From assembly GCA_965247915.1 (NCBI GenBank), contig OZ252048.1, forward strand, positions 3,844,001-3,908,000: 64,000 nt of DNA, written 5' to 3'. Numbering within the stretch: the first letter of the stretch is position 1; each line of letters starts with the position of its first letter. A program made the position numbers and the translations under genes. Source of the stretch: JAKZRT01 sp965247915. Lineage in GTDB: Bacteria > Pseudomonadota > Alphaproteobacteria > Rhodobacterales > Rhodobacteraceae. The notes below the pieces were generated by a model. The model saw nothing but the letters and a program-made list of their open reading frames with translations, ran no database searches and was not told the DNA's origin. This document shows positions 52,610 through 62,572 of this stretch, piece after piece.

Positions 52610-54157
52610 TTATACGAACCACCAGCGTTCGGCGATCCGGGCGTTGTCCATCCGGTAGACGTTGCCGAAGGGGTCGCCGCCGTTGGTGATCTTGGTCGAG
52701 TTCGCATCGACCCAGTTGGCGTACATCGGCACCACGACACCACCTTCGACCCGCAGGATGTCCTGCATGTCGCGGTAGATCGCGCCGCGCTTTACAGGGT
52801 CGGCCTCGGTGCGGCCCATGACCAGAAGCTCCTGGAAGTGCGCGTGATCCCATTGGGTATCGTTCCAGGGGCCGCCAGCTTCGTAAGCGACCGAGAACAT
52901 CAGGTCTTCGGTCGCGCGGCCCGACCAATAGCACGAACACCAGGGCTTTTTCAGCCAGACATTCGACCAATAGCCATCTGCCGGTTCCTGAAGCAGGTTG
53001 ATGGAGATTCCGGCCGATTTCGCCGACGCCTGATAGAGCTGCGAGGCGTCGTTGGCACCAGCAAAGGCCGCGTCCGAGGTCGAGAGATCAATCGTCAGAT
53101 TGTCGATTCCGGCTTCCGCAAGAAGGAACTTGGCCTTGTCGGGATCGAATTCGTTCTGCGGCAGGTCAGCAGCATAATAGGCGTTCGCCGGACCAATCGG
53201 GTGGTCGTTGGCGACCGCACCGTGACCTTGCAGAATCTTTTCGACCATTTCTTCGCGGTTCACCGCATGCTTCAGGGCCTGGCGCACCTTCAGATTGGTG
53301 AAGGGATCGACCTTGGTCAGCATCGGGAACGTGAAGTGCTGGTTGCCCGTGGTCTCGAAGATCTCGACGTTCGGATTGGCGCGCAGCAGCGGCTCGGTCT
53401 TGAAGTCGATCCGGTCAACGGTATCGACCTGACCCGTCATCAGCGCGTTCATCCGTGCCGAGGCGTCGTTGATCGCAACCGCTTCGAGCGAATCAAAGTG
53501 CCCGGCAGCGTCACCCTTGTAGTGATCGCCGTAGCGGCTGCCGACAAAGCGGACGCCCGGATTGAAGTTCTCGTTCGAGTACAGGCCGGTCCCGATCCCG
53601 TTGGCGATCGCCTCGGTGATCATCCCGGCGGGATAAATCAGCATGTGATAATCGGCCAACAGGAACGGCAGGTCGGCATTGCCGGCGGCAAGCGTGAACT
53701 GCACCTGATGGTCGTTCATCTTCTTCATCTCGGCGATATTAGCGACAATCGGCTTCATCGCTGATTTCGACTCTTCGGTCACATGCATCTGCAACGATTC
53801 GATCACGTCATCGGCACCGAAGTCTTTGCCGTTATGAAAGGTTACGCCTTTGCGCAGATCGAACACCCACACTTTGGAATCGGCGCTGCTTTCCCAGGAT
53901 TCGGCCAGTTCGCCGACAAGATCACCGTTGGCCTTGATCTCGGTTAGGCAGTCGTACACGGCGCCCTGTGCAATGGTTTGCATGAAAATGTCGGACTGCG
54001 TCCGGCCATCCCAGCTGTCAGATGTATTGGCGCCCGACAGACCAAGCCGAAGCGTGCCGCCGCGATTGGGCGCAGCGGTTGCCGGCATACCCGCCGCCGC
54101 CAGAACACCAACGGCGGCACCGCTTTTTAATAGTCCGCGTCTGTTCAGATTTTTCAT
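52610..54157 (-). CDS. ABC transporter substrate-binding protein, peptide/opine family
   Basis: 515 residues from ATG 54157 (GGGAG 6 nt upstream). Twin-arginine signal NRRGLLKSGAAVG, then an SBP_bac_5 fold (GGTLRLGLSG; VWVFDLRKGVTFHNGKDFGADDV). It captures oligopeptides or related cations/opines in the periplasm; the ligand cannot be told. Last gene of the run permease-permease-ATPase-SBP. Confidence 0.9.
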   Translation of the reverse strand: MKNLNRRGLLKSGAAVGVLAAAGMPATAAPNRGGTLRLGLSGANTSDSWDGRTQSDIFMQTIAQGAVYDCLTEIKANGDLVGELAESWESSADSKVWVFDLRKGVTFHNGKDFGADDVIESLQMHVTEESKSAMKPIVANIAEMKKMNDHQVQFTLAAGNADLPFLLADYHMLIYPAGMITEAIANGIGTGLYSNENFNPGVRFVGSRYGDHYKGDAAGHFDSLEAVAINDASARMNALMTGQVDTVDRIDFKTEPLLRANPNVEIFETTGNQHFTFPMLTKVDPFTNLKVRQALKHAVNREEMVEKILQGHGAVANDHPIGPANAYYAADLPQNEFDPDKAKFLLAEAGIDNLTIDLSTSDAAFAGANDASQLYQASAKSAGISINLLQEPADGYWSNVWLKKPWCSCYWSGRATEDLMFSVAYEAGGPWNDTQWDHAHFQELLVMGRTEADPVKRGAIYRDMQDILRVEGGVVVPMYANWVDANSTKITNGGDPFGNVYRMDNARIAERWWFV

Positions 54158-54231
54158 TGTCATCTCCCTGTTAGACAATTTCAGGCGGGTTTGCCGCGCT
54201 GATTTCTTGGGCCGATTCGGCCTGATTCGCA

Positions 54232-55878
54232 CTACATCTTATCAACTGCAGCGTCGCCTATGTTGTCAACTCCGCGTTCGCTGAGAAGTTTTGTCAGCCA
54301 GTCCGAGTCCATCTCGGGCACCGAGCTGAGCAAAAGGTCGGTGTAGGGATGGTGCGGCGGCCGGAACATTTCATCTTTGGGACCAGCTTCGACGACGCGC
54401 CCGTCTTTCATCACCACCACCTCGTCGGCGATCGATTTGACCGTAGCCAGGTCGTGGGTGATGAACATATAGCACAGACCCAGATCGTCTTGCAGATTGG
54501 CCAGAAGCCGCAGAATACCCTCGGCCACCAGTTGGTCGAGCGCTGATGTGACTTCGTCGCAGATGATGAACTTCGGCTCGGCGGCCAGCGCCCGGGCGAT
54601 ACCGATCCGCTGTTTCTGACCGCCGCTCAGTTCGCCCGGCAGCCGGTCGATATATAGCGACGGCTCCATCTCGATCTGGTCCAGGAGGGCCTCGACGCGC
54701 TTGCGTTTGTCGAGCCCGGTCAGGCCGGTATAAAATTCGACCGGACGTCCGATGATCTCGCCGATGCGCTTGCGCGGGTTCAGCGCCGTATCGGCCATCT
54801 GGTAAATCATCTGGCACTGCCGCAACTGGTTCTTGTCGCGTTTGCGGTAATCGCCCGGCATCGGGTCACCGTCGAACCAGATCTGCCCCGAGGTCGGCGG
54901 CAACAGCCCGGTGATACAGCGCGCGACGGTGGATTTGCCCGAACCGCTTTCGCCCACAACGGCCACGGTGCGACCGGCGTGAATGTCGAAACTCACGTCA
55001 AAAAGCACCGGCGCCGTGCCGTAAGACGCATCGATCGCCTCGACCGAAATCACCGGGGTCGCGCCAGCACTGGCAAGCGATTGCTGGGTGCGCTGGAAGC
55101 TGCGTACCGCCCAGAGCGACTTGGTGTAGTCCTGGGTCGGCGCCGACAGCATGGTGCGGGTGTCGGCCTCTTCGACCTCGTCGCCCTTGAGCAGCACTTT
55201 GATCTTGTCAGCCATCTGCGCCACCACCGCCAGATCGTGGGTGATATAAATCGCCGCCGTGTCGAACTGTTCGACAATGTCACGAATTGCGGCCAGAACT
55301 TCGATCTGGGTGGTGACATCAAGCGCGGTGGTCGGTTCGTCGAAAATGATCAGGTCGGGACGGCACGACATCGCCATGGCGGTCATCGCGCGCTGCAACT
55401 GGCCGCCCGACACCTGGTGCGGATAGCGGAACCCGATCTGGTCGGGGTCCGGCAGGCGCAGGCGGCGATAAAGTTCAACTCCGTCGGCCTCGCTTTCCGT
55501 CTTGGGGGAAACCTTGTGCTGAACCGGGCCTTCGGTGTGTTGGTCCATCAGCCGGTGCGCCGGGTTGAAAGACGCCGCTGCAGACTGAGCGACATAGGCA
55601 ATGCGCTTGCCCAGCAGATCGCGTTTTACCGCAGCGCTGGCCTCCAAGAGGTCAATGCCGTCAAACTCGACCGTTCCGCCAGAAATCCGGCATCCGTCGC
55701 GGGTGAACCCCATGGCCGCCAAACCGATGGTCGACTTGCCCGCACCCGATTCGCCGATCAGCCCCAGAACCTCGCCTTTGTTCAGGTCCATATCGACGCC
55801 GTTGACGATCGGGATCCAGGTCTCGTCGGACTGGCCTTCGATTTTTAGTCCGCGGACTTTGAGAATCGCTTCGGTCAT
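54232..55878 (-). CDS. ABC transporter ATPase with two nucleotide-binding domains (DppD-DppF type)
   Basis: 548 residues. Domain 1 (about 5-270): Walker A GESGAGKST, signature VSGGQLQRA. Domain 2 (about 285-535): Walker A GESGSGKST, signature LSGGQKQRIG, Walker B FIICDEVTSALD. The fused form replaces separate DppD and DppF. Its ATG overlaps the end of the upstream permease gene by 4 nt. Confidence 0.93.
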   Translation of the reverse strand: MTEAILKVRGLKIEGQSDETWIPIVNGVDMDLNKGEVLGLIGESGAGKSTIGLAAMGFTRDGCRISGGTVEFDGIDLLEASAAVKRDLLGKRIAYVAQSAAASFNPAHRLMDQHTEGPVQHKVSPKTESEADGVELYRRLRLPDPDQIGFRYPHQVSGGQLQRAMTAMAMSCRPDLIIFDEPTTALDVTTQIEVLAAIRDIVEQFDTAAIYITHDLAVVAQMADKIKVLLKGDEVEEADTRTMLSAPTQDYTKSLWAVRSFQRTQQSLASAGATPVISVEAIDASYGTAPVLFDVSFDIHAGRTVAVVGESGSGKSTVARCITGLLPPTSGQIWFDGDPMPGDYRKRDKNQLRQCQMIYQMADTALNPRKRIGEIIGRPVEFYTGLTGLDKRKRVEALLDQIEMEPSLYIDRLPGELSGGQKQRIGIARALAAEPKFIICDEVTSALDQLVAEGILRLLANLQDDLGLCYMFITHDLATVKSIADEVVVMKDGRVVEAGPKDEMFRPPHHPYTDLLLSSVPEMDSDWLTKLLSERGVDNIGDAAVDKM

Positions 55879-57227
55879 TCTTTCAGCCCCGACGTTTTAT
55901 GCAGCATCCAGTCGACCACAAAGTTGACCGCAACAGTCAGCAGGGCAATCGCACTTGCCGCCAACAGCGGTGCGGTGGCCACTTGCGGCGCGAAAGCGGC
56001 AAAGTTGATGAACTGCGCCAGATCGCGGACCATGGTGCCCCAGTCAGCCAGCGGCGGCTGGATGCCAACGCCCAGAAACGAAAGCGAGGCGATGGTCAGG
56101 AACACAAAGCAGAACCGCAGGCCAAATTCGGCCAGCAGCGGGGCGGTGGCGTTGGGCAGGATCTCGCGGAAGATCAGATAACCCAGCCCCTCGCCCCTGA
56201 GCTTGGCGGCTTCGATGTAATCCATGACCACAATCGACGTACCCACGGCGCGCGCCAGGCGGAACACGCGGGTGCTGTCGATCACCGCGATAATGACCAC
56301 CATGAAGACCGTCAGCGGGATGCCCAGGGTCGGCGCCCAAACGCTGGCAATGGTCATCAGCAACAGCGCAAAGATCAAAGCAGGGATCGCCATCAGCACA
56401 TCAACCGCGCGGCTGAGAAGCTGGTCCAGCCATCCGCCCAGTGTCGCGGCCAGAAACCCGAGCGTCCCGCCAAGGAAAAATGCCAGACAGGTCGTCGCGA
56501 AAGCGATGCCCACGGTGTTCTGCGCGCCATAGATCAGGCGGCTGAGAATATCACGCCCGATCTGATCGGTGCCCAGCGGAAATGCCGGATCGCCGCCCAT
56601 CGCCGGATTTCCGCCCGGCACCAGATTGGCTTTGGCAAAAATTTCCTCCTGCCCGTGCGGCGCAAGCGGGCCGACGAAATACATCAGGACGAAAATCGCG
56701 AGCACGGAAAAAACGATCCAGATGATCGACTTGGCTGCATCGGGCACAAGATTAGTGCGTACATAAATGCACAGCGGCGCCCCGATCACTGCCAGCCCGA
56801 TAATTGTCGTGGCCGATACTTGCCCCGCAAAAATCGCGAGAAAAGCGTAAAACACAATCACGATGATCCCGAATGCCGCCGTCAGCGGCATGGATCGGAA
56901 CAGCTTTTTGCTGCCGTTCGAGCCGACGTACATTCCAAACAACCGTGTGTAATAGGCAAGGATCGAGAATCCGACGAACCCTTCCAGCGCAACGCGGAAG
57001 AAAAAGAACTTTTTGGCGATGTCCGGGTCAGAAGTGCGGGCAACGTAATAGGTCCAGACGACCCAGATCAAAAGCGCGGCGCCCAGCACATAGCCAAAGG
57101 CGATGCCAAAAGACATGTCGCGATATTTGGGCGCGTTTCCGGTCACCCTCTGGCCTGCCAGACGGAACACCCAGGCAAGGCCAGACAGCACAACCAGCCA
57201 GATGATAATCTGAAAAATCATGCTCAT
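55875..57227 (-). CDS. ABC transporter permease, DppC type with long N-terminal membrane region
   Basis: 450 residues, against about 300 for a usual DppC. The C-terminal 270 residues carry the permease domain with the coupling motif AAKLRGEGLGYLIFREILPNA. The first 170 residues add about five hydrophobic segments (for example 4-24, 44-63, 82-96, 114-134 and 140-154) with no known role. Overlaps both neighbours by 4 nt, so translation is coupled. Confidence 0.88.
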   Translation of the reverse strand: MSMIFQIIIWLVVLSGLAWVFRLAGQRVTGNAPKYRDMSFGIAFGYVLGAALLIWVVWTYYVARTSDPDIAKKFFFFRVALEGFVGFSILAYYTRLFGMYVGSNGSKKLFRSMPLTAAFGIIVIVFYAFLAIFAGQVSATTIIGLAVIGAPLCIYVRTNLVPDAAKSIIWIVFSVLAIFVLMYFVGPLAPHGQEEIFAKANLVPGGNPAMGGDPAFPLGTDQIGRDILSRLIYGAQNTVGIAFATTCLAFFLGGTLGFLAATLGGWLDQLLSRAVDVLMAIPALIFALLLMTIASVWAPTLGIPLTVFMVVIIAVIDSTRVFRLARAVGTSIVVMDYIEAAKLRGEGLGYLIFREILPNATAPLLAEFGLRFCFVFLTIASLSFLGVGIQPPLADWGTMVRDLAQFINFAAFAPQVATAPLLAASAIALLTVAVNFVVDWMLHKTSGLKE

Positions 57228-58213
57228 TTCGGGTGCCTCAGACGTGGGTTCGAGATGATCGACAGAATATCCGCCGTCAGGTTCAGCAGGATAAAGGCCG
57301 CGGCGAAGATCAAACAGCAGGCCTGGACCACCGGAATGTCCCTGATCTTGACGCTATCGACGAAAAGCTGACCGATGCCCGGATAGACAAAGACAACTTC
57401 GACCACGACAACGCCGGTGATCAGATAGGCCAGATTCAGCGCGATCACATTGATAATCGGCGCCAGCGCATTGGGCAACGCGTGAACAACGATCACCCGC
57501 ATCGGGTTCAGCCCCTTCAGCCGCGCCATCTCGATGTAGGCCGAGGCCAGCAGATTGATAATCGCGGCGCGGGTCATGCGCATCATGTGCGCCATCACGA
57601 CCAGCGTCAGGGTCAACGCCGGCAACAGCGTTTTCTCCAGACGCGCCGAAAAACTCATCCCCTCGAATATGTTCGAAAGGCTGGGCAGAATGGGATTCAG
57701 AACCGCCAGGAACAGGATCAGGATATAGGCCAGAAAAAATTCGGGGCTCGAGATCGAACTGAGCGTGAAAATGTTGGTGGCGCGGTCAAAAACCGAATTC
57801 CGGTAGAGCGCCGCCAGGATACCAAGTATCAGGGACACCGGCACCGCGATCGACGCCGTTACGGTTGCCAGGAACATTGTATTTGCGAAACGCGGCGCGA
57901 TCTGCTCGGCTACAGTTTTCAACTGATCGCCGCCCAGGTTCGATTGGAAATTCAACTGCGCAAAGCTGATGCCCAGATCACCCGTCACCATGCCACCAAG
58001 CCAGGTGAAATAGCGCGTGAAAATTGGCTGGTCCAAGCCCAGATCGCGCCGAATCGACTCGATCGCTTCGGGCGTCGCCCCCTGACCGAGAATCGCTTGC
58101 GCAAAATCTCCGGGCAATGCGTTGACGGCGATAAATATGACAATCGACACGACTAAAAGGGTGATCGCGCCTAAAACAAGACGCTGCCCGATGATCCTTA
58201 GAATTGAATCCAA
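57224..58213 (-). CDS. ABC transporter permease, DppB type
   Basis: 329 residues, about six membrane segments. Start MDSILRIIGQRLVLGAITLL, N-terminal NALPGDFAQ block, and coupling motif EMARLKGLNPMRVIVVHALPNA. First gene of the transporter operon; no clear promoter was picked in the 100-nt gap upstream. Confidence 0.92.
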   Translation of the reverse strand: MDSILRIIGQRLVLGAITLLVVSIVIFIAVNALPGDFAQAILGQGATPEAIESIRRDLGLDQPIFTRYFTWLGGMVTGDLGISFAQLNFQSNLGGDQLKTVAEQIAPRFANTMFLATVTASIAVPVSLILGILAALYRNSVFDRATNIFTLSSISSPEFFLAYILILFLAVLNPILPSLSNIFEGMSFSARLEKTLLPALTLTLVVMAHMMRMTRAAIINLLASAYIEMARLKGLNPMRVIVVHALPNALAPIINVIALNLAYLITGVVVVEVVFVYPGIGQLFVDSVKIRDIPVVQACCLIFAAAFILLNLTADILSIISNPRLRHPK

Positions 58214-58313
58214 TGTCCCGCGCGCCCCCAGCTTCCCCTGTCCAGTGCAGGTTAGCGGCGAAATTCATTGTGTAAACCCCTGATGAAGTTCGCTAACGCG
58301 GCGTTCGGTTCTA

Positions 58314-59282
58314 TCAGGCGGGGCGCAAGACGTCCGTGATCGCCAGCAGCTGCGCCGAAATTCCCGGCTCGCTCAACGCATGTCCGGCGCCCGGAATGAT
58401 TTTCAGATCGGCCTTTTCCCAGGCGCCCGCCAGCCTCCAGGCTGATGACGGCGGGCAGATGATGTCTTCTCGGCCCTGCACAATATGGCCGGGAATATCG
58501 CGCAATGCGTCCGCGTTGCGGATGATCCAGTCGTCGCCGTCAAGCCACCCGAGATGGGTAAAAAAATGGTTCTCGAGCCGCGCAAACGCGCGCGCGTAAT
58601 CGGCCGGGGCCGAAACCGCGCGACCCGCCGTGGCCGCCGAGGCCAGAGCGTTTTCCCACCCAGCCCAGGCGCGGGCAAAGCAGACCTCGACCGGCTGGTC
58701 GCCCGAGAACAACCGCCGCGCGTAGGCCGCGATCAGATCGTGGCGTTCGTCTGCGGGGATCGGGCCGGTGAACCGTGCCCAGACCTGCGGCCAAAACGCC
58801 CCGGCGCCGCCGCCGTAAAACCACCGAAGCTCGGCCCGTGTCATCAAGAAAACGCCGCGCAGCACCAGGCGCACGGCCCGGTCCGGGTGGGTGATGGCAT
58901 AGATCAGCGCCAGCGTCGCGCCCCAGCTGCCGCCGAAAATGATCCAGCGCTCGATGCCAAGCGCGCAGCGAATGGCCTCGATATCGCGGACCAGATGCCA
59001 GGTCGTGTTATCGTCCACGCTGGCGTGCGGCCGCGACCGGCCACAGCCGCGCTGATCGAACAGCACCACCCGGTAGACCTTGGGGTCGAAATAGCGCCGC
59101 ATCGCCGGCGACATGCCGCCGCCTGGTCCGCCGTGCAGCACCAGAATTGGAACGCCGCCCCGCGCGCCGCACTCTTCGACATAAATCCGGTGGCCGTCGC
59201 CCACGTCCATCATGCGCCGGTCGAAGGGTTCGATAGGGGGATAAAGGCGGGTCCCCGAGGTTTGGCCTGCTGACTTGTCCAT
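58314..59282 (-). CDS. pip: Proline iminopeptidase
   Basis: 322 residues from ATG 59282 (MDKSAGQTSGTRLYPPIEPF). Alpha/beta-hydrolase: oxyanion HGGPGGGMS, nucleophile Ser in FGGSWGATLAL, acid in QGREDIICPP, His in GAGHALSE. It removes N-terminal proline from peptides, which fits next to a peptide-type transporter, though the genes are not clearly one operon. Divergent from ubiG. Confidence 0.93.
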   Translation of the reverse strand: MDKSAGQTSGTRLYPPIEPFDRRMMDVGDGHRIYVEECGARGGVPILVLHGGPGGGMSPAMRRYFDPKVYRVVLFDQRGCGRSRPHASVDDNTTWHLVRDIEAIRCALGIERWIIFGGSWGATLALIYAITHPDRAVRLVLRGVFLMTRAELRWFYGGGAGAFWPQVWARFTGPIPADERHDLIAAYARRLFSGDQPVEVCFARAWAGWENALASAATAGRAVSAPADYARAFARLENHFFTHLGWLDGDDWIIRNADALRDIPGHIVQGREDIICPPSSAWRLAGAWEKADLKIIPGAGHALSEPGISAQLLAITDVLRPA

Positions 59283-59331
59283 CCGCCTGCTTATATAGAA
59301 AAGCGTAAGCGAGACAATTACCGGGGCCGGT

Positions 59332-60081
59332 GTGCCGATGATCCGAAAGTCCACAATCGATCCCGTCGAAGTCGCCAAGTTTCAGGCGATGGCCGCCGAA
59401 TGGTGGGACCCAATGGGCAAATTCCGGGCGCTGCATATGCTCAACCCCACCCGGCTGGATTATATCACCGCCCAGATCGCCGGAGAATTTGGCCGTGACC
59501 TGGCTGCGAGCCTTCCCTTTGACGGGTTGCGCATTCTCGACATCGGCTGCGGCGGCGGGCTTTTGAGCGAACCGATGGCGCGGCTGGGGGCCGATGTGGT
59601 CGGAGCCGATGCGGCGGCGGCGACCATTCCGGTTGCGCAAGCCCACGCCGAACAATCGGGCCTGACCATCGACTATCGCCACACCAGCGCCGAAGCGCTG
59701 GCCGAGGCGGGCGAAGATTTCGACGCCATTCTGAACATGGAGGTTATCGAACATGTGGCCGCGCCGCCGGTGTTCCTGGCAGCCTGCCAGCGCCTTTTGC
59801 GCCCCGGCGGGCTGATGATCGCCTCGACGATCAACCGCAGCGCCAAAAGCTTTGCGGCCGCGATTGTCGGCGCTGAATATATCATGCGCTGGCTGCCCAG
59901 GGGCACCCACGACTGGTCGAAGTTCATCACGCCCGAGGAATTTTACGCGCTGCTCTGCGATGCGGGTCTGACCCCGGTCGACCGCAAGGGCCTGGTCTTC
60001 AAGCCGCTCCTCGCGACTTGGGCGATCTCGGACCGCGATTTCACGGTCAATTACGTGACCGCCAGCCGCAGGACCGCCTGA
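59332..60081 (+). CDS. ubiG: Ubiquinone O-methyltransferase
   Basis: 249 residues from GTG 59332 (ATG 59338 two codons later is equally possible). SAM motif I LDIGCGGGLLSEPMARLGA, and the N-terminal VAKFQAMAAEWWDPMGKFRALHMLN is diagnostic. It performs both O-methylation steps of ubiquinone synthesis. IS110 copy 2 lies only 23 nt after the stop. Confidence 0.95.
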   Translation: MPMIRKSTIDPVEVAKFQAMAAEWWDPMGKFRALHMLNPTRLDYITAQIAGEFGRDLAASLPFDGLRILDIGCGGGLLSEPMARLGADVVGADAAAATIPVAQAHAEQSGLTIDYRHTSAEALAEAGEDFDAILNMEVIEHVAAPPVFLAACQRLLRPGGLMIASTINRSAKSFAAAIVGAEYIMRWLPRGTHDWSKFITPEEFYALLCDAGLTPVDRKGLVFKPLLATWAISDRDFTVNYVTASRRTA

Positions 60082-60106
60082 CCTCTATCACATTTCGACA
60101 AATACT

Positions 60107-60267
60107 TATCTGTCCGCGGTCTGCTATTTTGTTGGCGGGCGGGAGGCCGGCAAATACTTGACCCGCTTTGAGGTCGTCTGGGAGCCGGGTCCCCAGCCCC
60201 TTGGGTAACCACCCAAACCGAACTGTTGACTGGCCCGGCGCTGTTGTCGCCAAGGCCGCAGATAAGG
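60107..60267 (+). ncRNA. Predicted bridge RNA of IS110 copy 2
   Basis: Same folds and guides as in copy 1: target guides at 60151-60158 (CAAATACT) and 60180-60184 (GGGAG), donor guides at 60222-60228 and 60259-60266. The target guide matches this site by 8 nt (CAAATACT), one more than at copy 1. The single difference, 60146 G for A, lies beside the CCGG closing stem. Confidence 0.73.
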
Positions 60268-61221
60268 ATGGATAACGTGACCTTAACACCTTACTTCGCG
60301 GGATGCGACATTTCGCGGGACGGCCTGGACATTTGCCTGTTGCAGGGCGACAGCGAGCGTCATTTCAGTTTGCCGAACACGCCGCAGGGCCATGCGATGC
60401 TGCTTGAGAAGTTGGCCGGAACATCGCCTGAGCTCGTCGTTCTGGAGGCCAGTGGCGGCTATGAATCGGCGCTGTATGAGGCCCTTCAGGGCGCCGGAGT
60501 TCCGGTGGCGCGGCTGCTGCCCCAGCGGGTCCGGCAATTCGCCTATGCAGGCGGGCAACTGGCCAAGACCGACCGGATCGATGCCTATATTCTGGCGCTG
60601 TTCGGCCAGCGGATGCGCCCCGCACCAAGCCTCGATGAGCCAGCAGGTCAGCGCTACATCAAGGCTTTGACCACGCGACGGCGGGCGCTTCTGACCCGCC
60701 GCATTGCCGAAAAATGCCAGCTCAAACAAGCCGCGTTTGAAGATATCCGCGCCATGATCCGCCACGCACTGACCCGGTTGGAGGCCGATATCAGGGCGCT
60801 GGACGCGCAGATCAATGCCCTGATCGAAGCGGACACGGCCTGGCGCAATCGCGCCCGCCGCCTGACCAGCCTTCCCGGGATCGGGGCGGTCACCAGTGCG
60901 GCGATGATTGCCGGGCTTCCCGAGCTCGGCCGCGTCACACGCGGGGAAATCGCCGCTCTGGTCGGCGTGGCACCGTTCGCGCGGCAAAGCGGTCGCTGGC
61001 GTGGCAAACGGGTGTGCCGCGGCGGGCGAAAAGACCTGCGAAATACCCTCTACATGGCGGCGCTGTCGGCGACACGCGCCAAAAGAACCCCGTTCTCTGC
61101 CCTCTACCAGCGGCTCGTCGATGCAGGAAAACCACCCAAACTGGCCATCACCGCCGTCATGCGAAAAATGGTCGTTACCCTGAATGCAATGGAACGCGAT
61201 CAGAAATTCTACGCAATATAA
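60268..61221 (+). CDS. IS110-family transposase (recombinase), copy 2
   Basis: 317 residues, protein identical to copy 1 (D14, E60, D102, D105 and S241 all present); one silent base change at 61002. Intact, so both copies should be able to act. Confidence 0.93.
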   Translation: MDNVTLTPYFAGCDISRDGLDICLLQGDSERHFSLPNTPQGHAMLLEKLAGTSPELVVLEASGGYESALYEALQGAGVPVARLLPQRVRQFAYAGGQLAKTDRIDAYILALFGQRMRPAPSLDEPAGQRYIKALTTRRRALLTRRIAEKCQLKQAAFEDIRAMIRHALTRLEADIRALDAQINALIEADTAWRNRARRLTSLPGIGAVTSAAMIAGLPELGRVTRGEIAALVGVAPFARQSGRWRGKRVCRGGRKDLRNTLYMAALSATRAKRTPFSALYQRLVDAGKPPKLAITAVMRKMVVTLNAMERDQKFYAI

Positions 61222-61234
61222 ACACTGTTGCTCC

Positions 61235-61299
61235 TGGGGGGTGCGGGGGGGGTTGGCCCCCGCTCGGCGACGCGCACCAGCGCGGCGCAAATGCAGTAT
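61235..61299 (-). repeat. GC-palindrome half of the repeat unit split by IS110 copy 2
   Basis: GGGGGTTGGCCCCC, then GGCGACGC and GGCGGCGCAA, in the same order as beside copy 1 (10797-10850). No gene lies between the element and the MarR stop. Confidence 0.45.
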
Positions 61300-61740
61300 C
61301 TAGTCGCCCGCCATCTTCTCGCGCAACTGCCGCAACACCGGCACCGCCGCGCGGACTTTTTCGCGTCCGATCTTGTCCATCGCGCCCGCCAGATGCGGCA
61401 TCACCGTCGCCAAAGCCGTGTCGCGGGCCGCGCGCCCGGCCGGGCTGATGACCACCAGCTTGCGCCGTGCATCGTCCCAGTCGGGGCGGATGTGAACATA
61501 TCCCGCCGCCTCAAGCCGCCCAAGCGTGTTGGTCATCGCCCCGCGGGTCACGTGGAAGGTCTGGGCCAGCTGCGCCGGCGTCCGTTCGGCCATGAGATGC
61601 GCCAGGTGGTTCAGGACCACGAACTGCGACAGCTCCATGCCTTTCGGCAGCCCCCGGGCCAGCAGGGTCTTGGCCTGCTGATCCACGGCCAGAATTTCGG
61701 CGAAGAACGCCGTGGCCAGACTGTCCTCTTCCGTGGTCAT
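61300..61740 (-). CDS. MarR-family transcriptional regulator
   Basis: 146 residues, winged-helix MarR domain (LSQFVVLNHLAHL, TPAQLAQTFHVTRGAMTNTL, DDARRKLVVISPAGR). It probably represses its own operon in response to a small molecule. Its ATG overlaps the Nit amidase stop by 1 nt. Confidence 0.9.
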   Translation of the reverse strand: MTTEEDSLATAFFAEILAVDQQAKTLLARGLPKGMELSQFVVLNHLAHLMAERTPAQLAQTFHVTRGAMTNTLGRLEAAGYVHIRPDWDDARRKLVVISPAGRAARDTALATVMPHLAGAMDKIGREKVRAAVPVLRQLREKMAGD

Positions 61741-62570
61741 CAGGGTCCTTCAAACGGTCGGTCGTGGGTCAGCGCCGGGATGCGGGCGCGCGCGGAGATG
61801 ATCTGGTCTGCATCTATATCCACCATGACGACACCGGGCAACTCGGCCGCGTCGGCCAGAACCTCTCCCCACGGGCTGACCGCCAGCGAATGCCCATGGG
61901 TGCGCCGCGCATTTGCGTGCCGGGTCTTATGCGTGCCGCATTGCGCGGGGGCCAGAATATAGGCCCCGCATTCGATGGCGCGGGCGCGCAGCAGGGGCTC
62001 CCAATGGGTCGCACCAGTTACCGGCGAAAACGCCGACGGCACGGTGATCACCCCGGCGCCGGCCTTGGCCAGATGGCGGTAGAGCCCGGGAAAGCGAATA
62101 TCATAGCAAATCGTCATGCCCAAAAGGCCGAACGGCATTTCGGCCACGATCGCCGTGTCCCCCGGGCGGTAGCCGGCGCTTTCGCGGTAGGTCTCGGACG
62201 CGCCGACCGCCACGTCAAACATGTGGATCTTGTCGTATCGCGCTCTGATATCGCCCGCGGGACCGATCAGGATTGACCGGTTGGCAAAGCGCCGGTCCGG
62301 GTCGTCGGTCTTCAAGGCCAGAGACCCCAACAATATCCAGATGCCGCGTTTCGCGGCCAGATCGCGCAGCCCCGCCAGCACCGGATCGGCGTCTTCGGTG
62401 GTCAGCACGCGGCGCTGGTGCGCCCGGTCCAGCGATACGCAGTTGGTCACCTCTGGGGTCAGCACAAATTCCGCACCGTCGCGCACCGCATCTTCGATCA
62501 GGAGTGCGACGGCACCCAGATTTTCGACCGGATCGTCGGAACTGCACAACTGAACCAGGGCGGCGCGCAT
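61740..62570 (-). CDS. Nit-type amidase (carbon-nitrogen hydrolase)
   Basis: 276 residues. Catalytic triad Glu in LTPEVTN, Lys in YDKIHMFD, Cys in GMTICYDIRFP; the MFDV context places it in the Nit1/omega-amidase branch that hydrolyses deaminated glutathione. It lies 2 nt after grxC, a glutathione-linked neighbour. Confidence 0.88.
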   Translation of the reverse strand: MRAALVQLCSSDDPVENLGAVALLIEDAVRDGAEFVLTPEVTNCVSLDRAHQRRVLTTEDADPVLAGLRDLAAKRGIWILLGSLALKTDDPDRRFANRSILIGPAGDIRARYDKIHMFDVAVGASETYRESAGYRPGDTAIVAEMPFGLLGMTICYDIRFPGLYRHLAKAGAGVITVPSAFSPVTGATHWEPLLRARAIECGAYILAPAQCGTHKTRHANARRTHGHSLAVSPWGEVLADAAELPGVVMVDIDADQIISARARIPALTHDRPFEGP

Positions 62571-62572
62571 GG

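Larger units (their letters stand above)
60105..61232 (+). mobile_element. IS110-family insertion sequence, copy 2
   Basis: Same element as 9667-10794, same orientation, two base differences in 1135 bp (60146 and 61002). Ends at CT 60105-60106 and CT 61231-61232. The empty site would read CAAATA-CT-CCTGGGG, that is CCCCAGGAGTATTTGTCG on the other strand, again a GC palindrome plus AGTATTT repeat. Confidence 0.85.

Noticed and set aside
55899..57371. 490-residue plus-strand frame over the DppC-type permease
   Set aside because: Very rich in Arg, Gln and His, the mirror of a membrane protein on the other strand.
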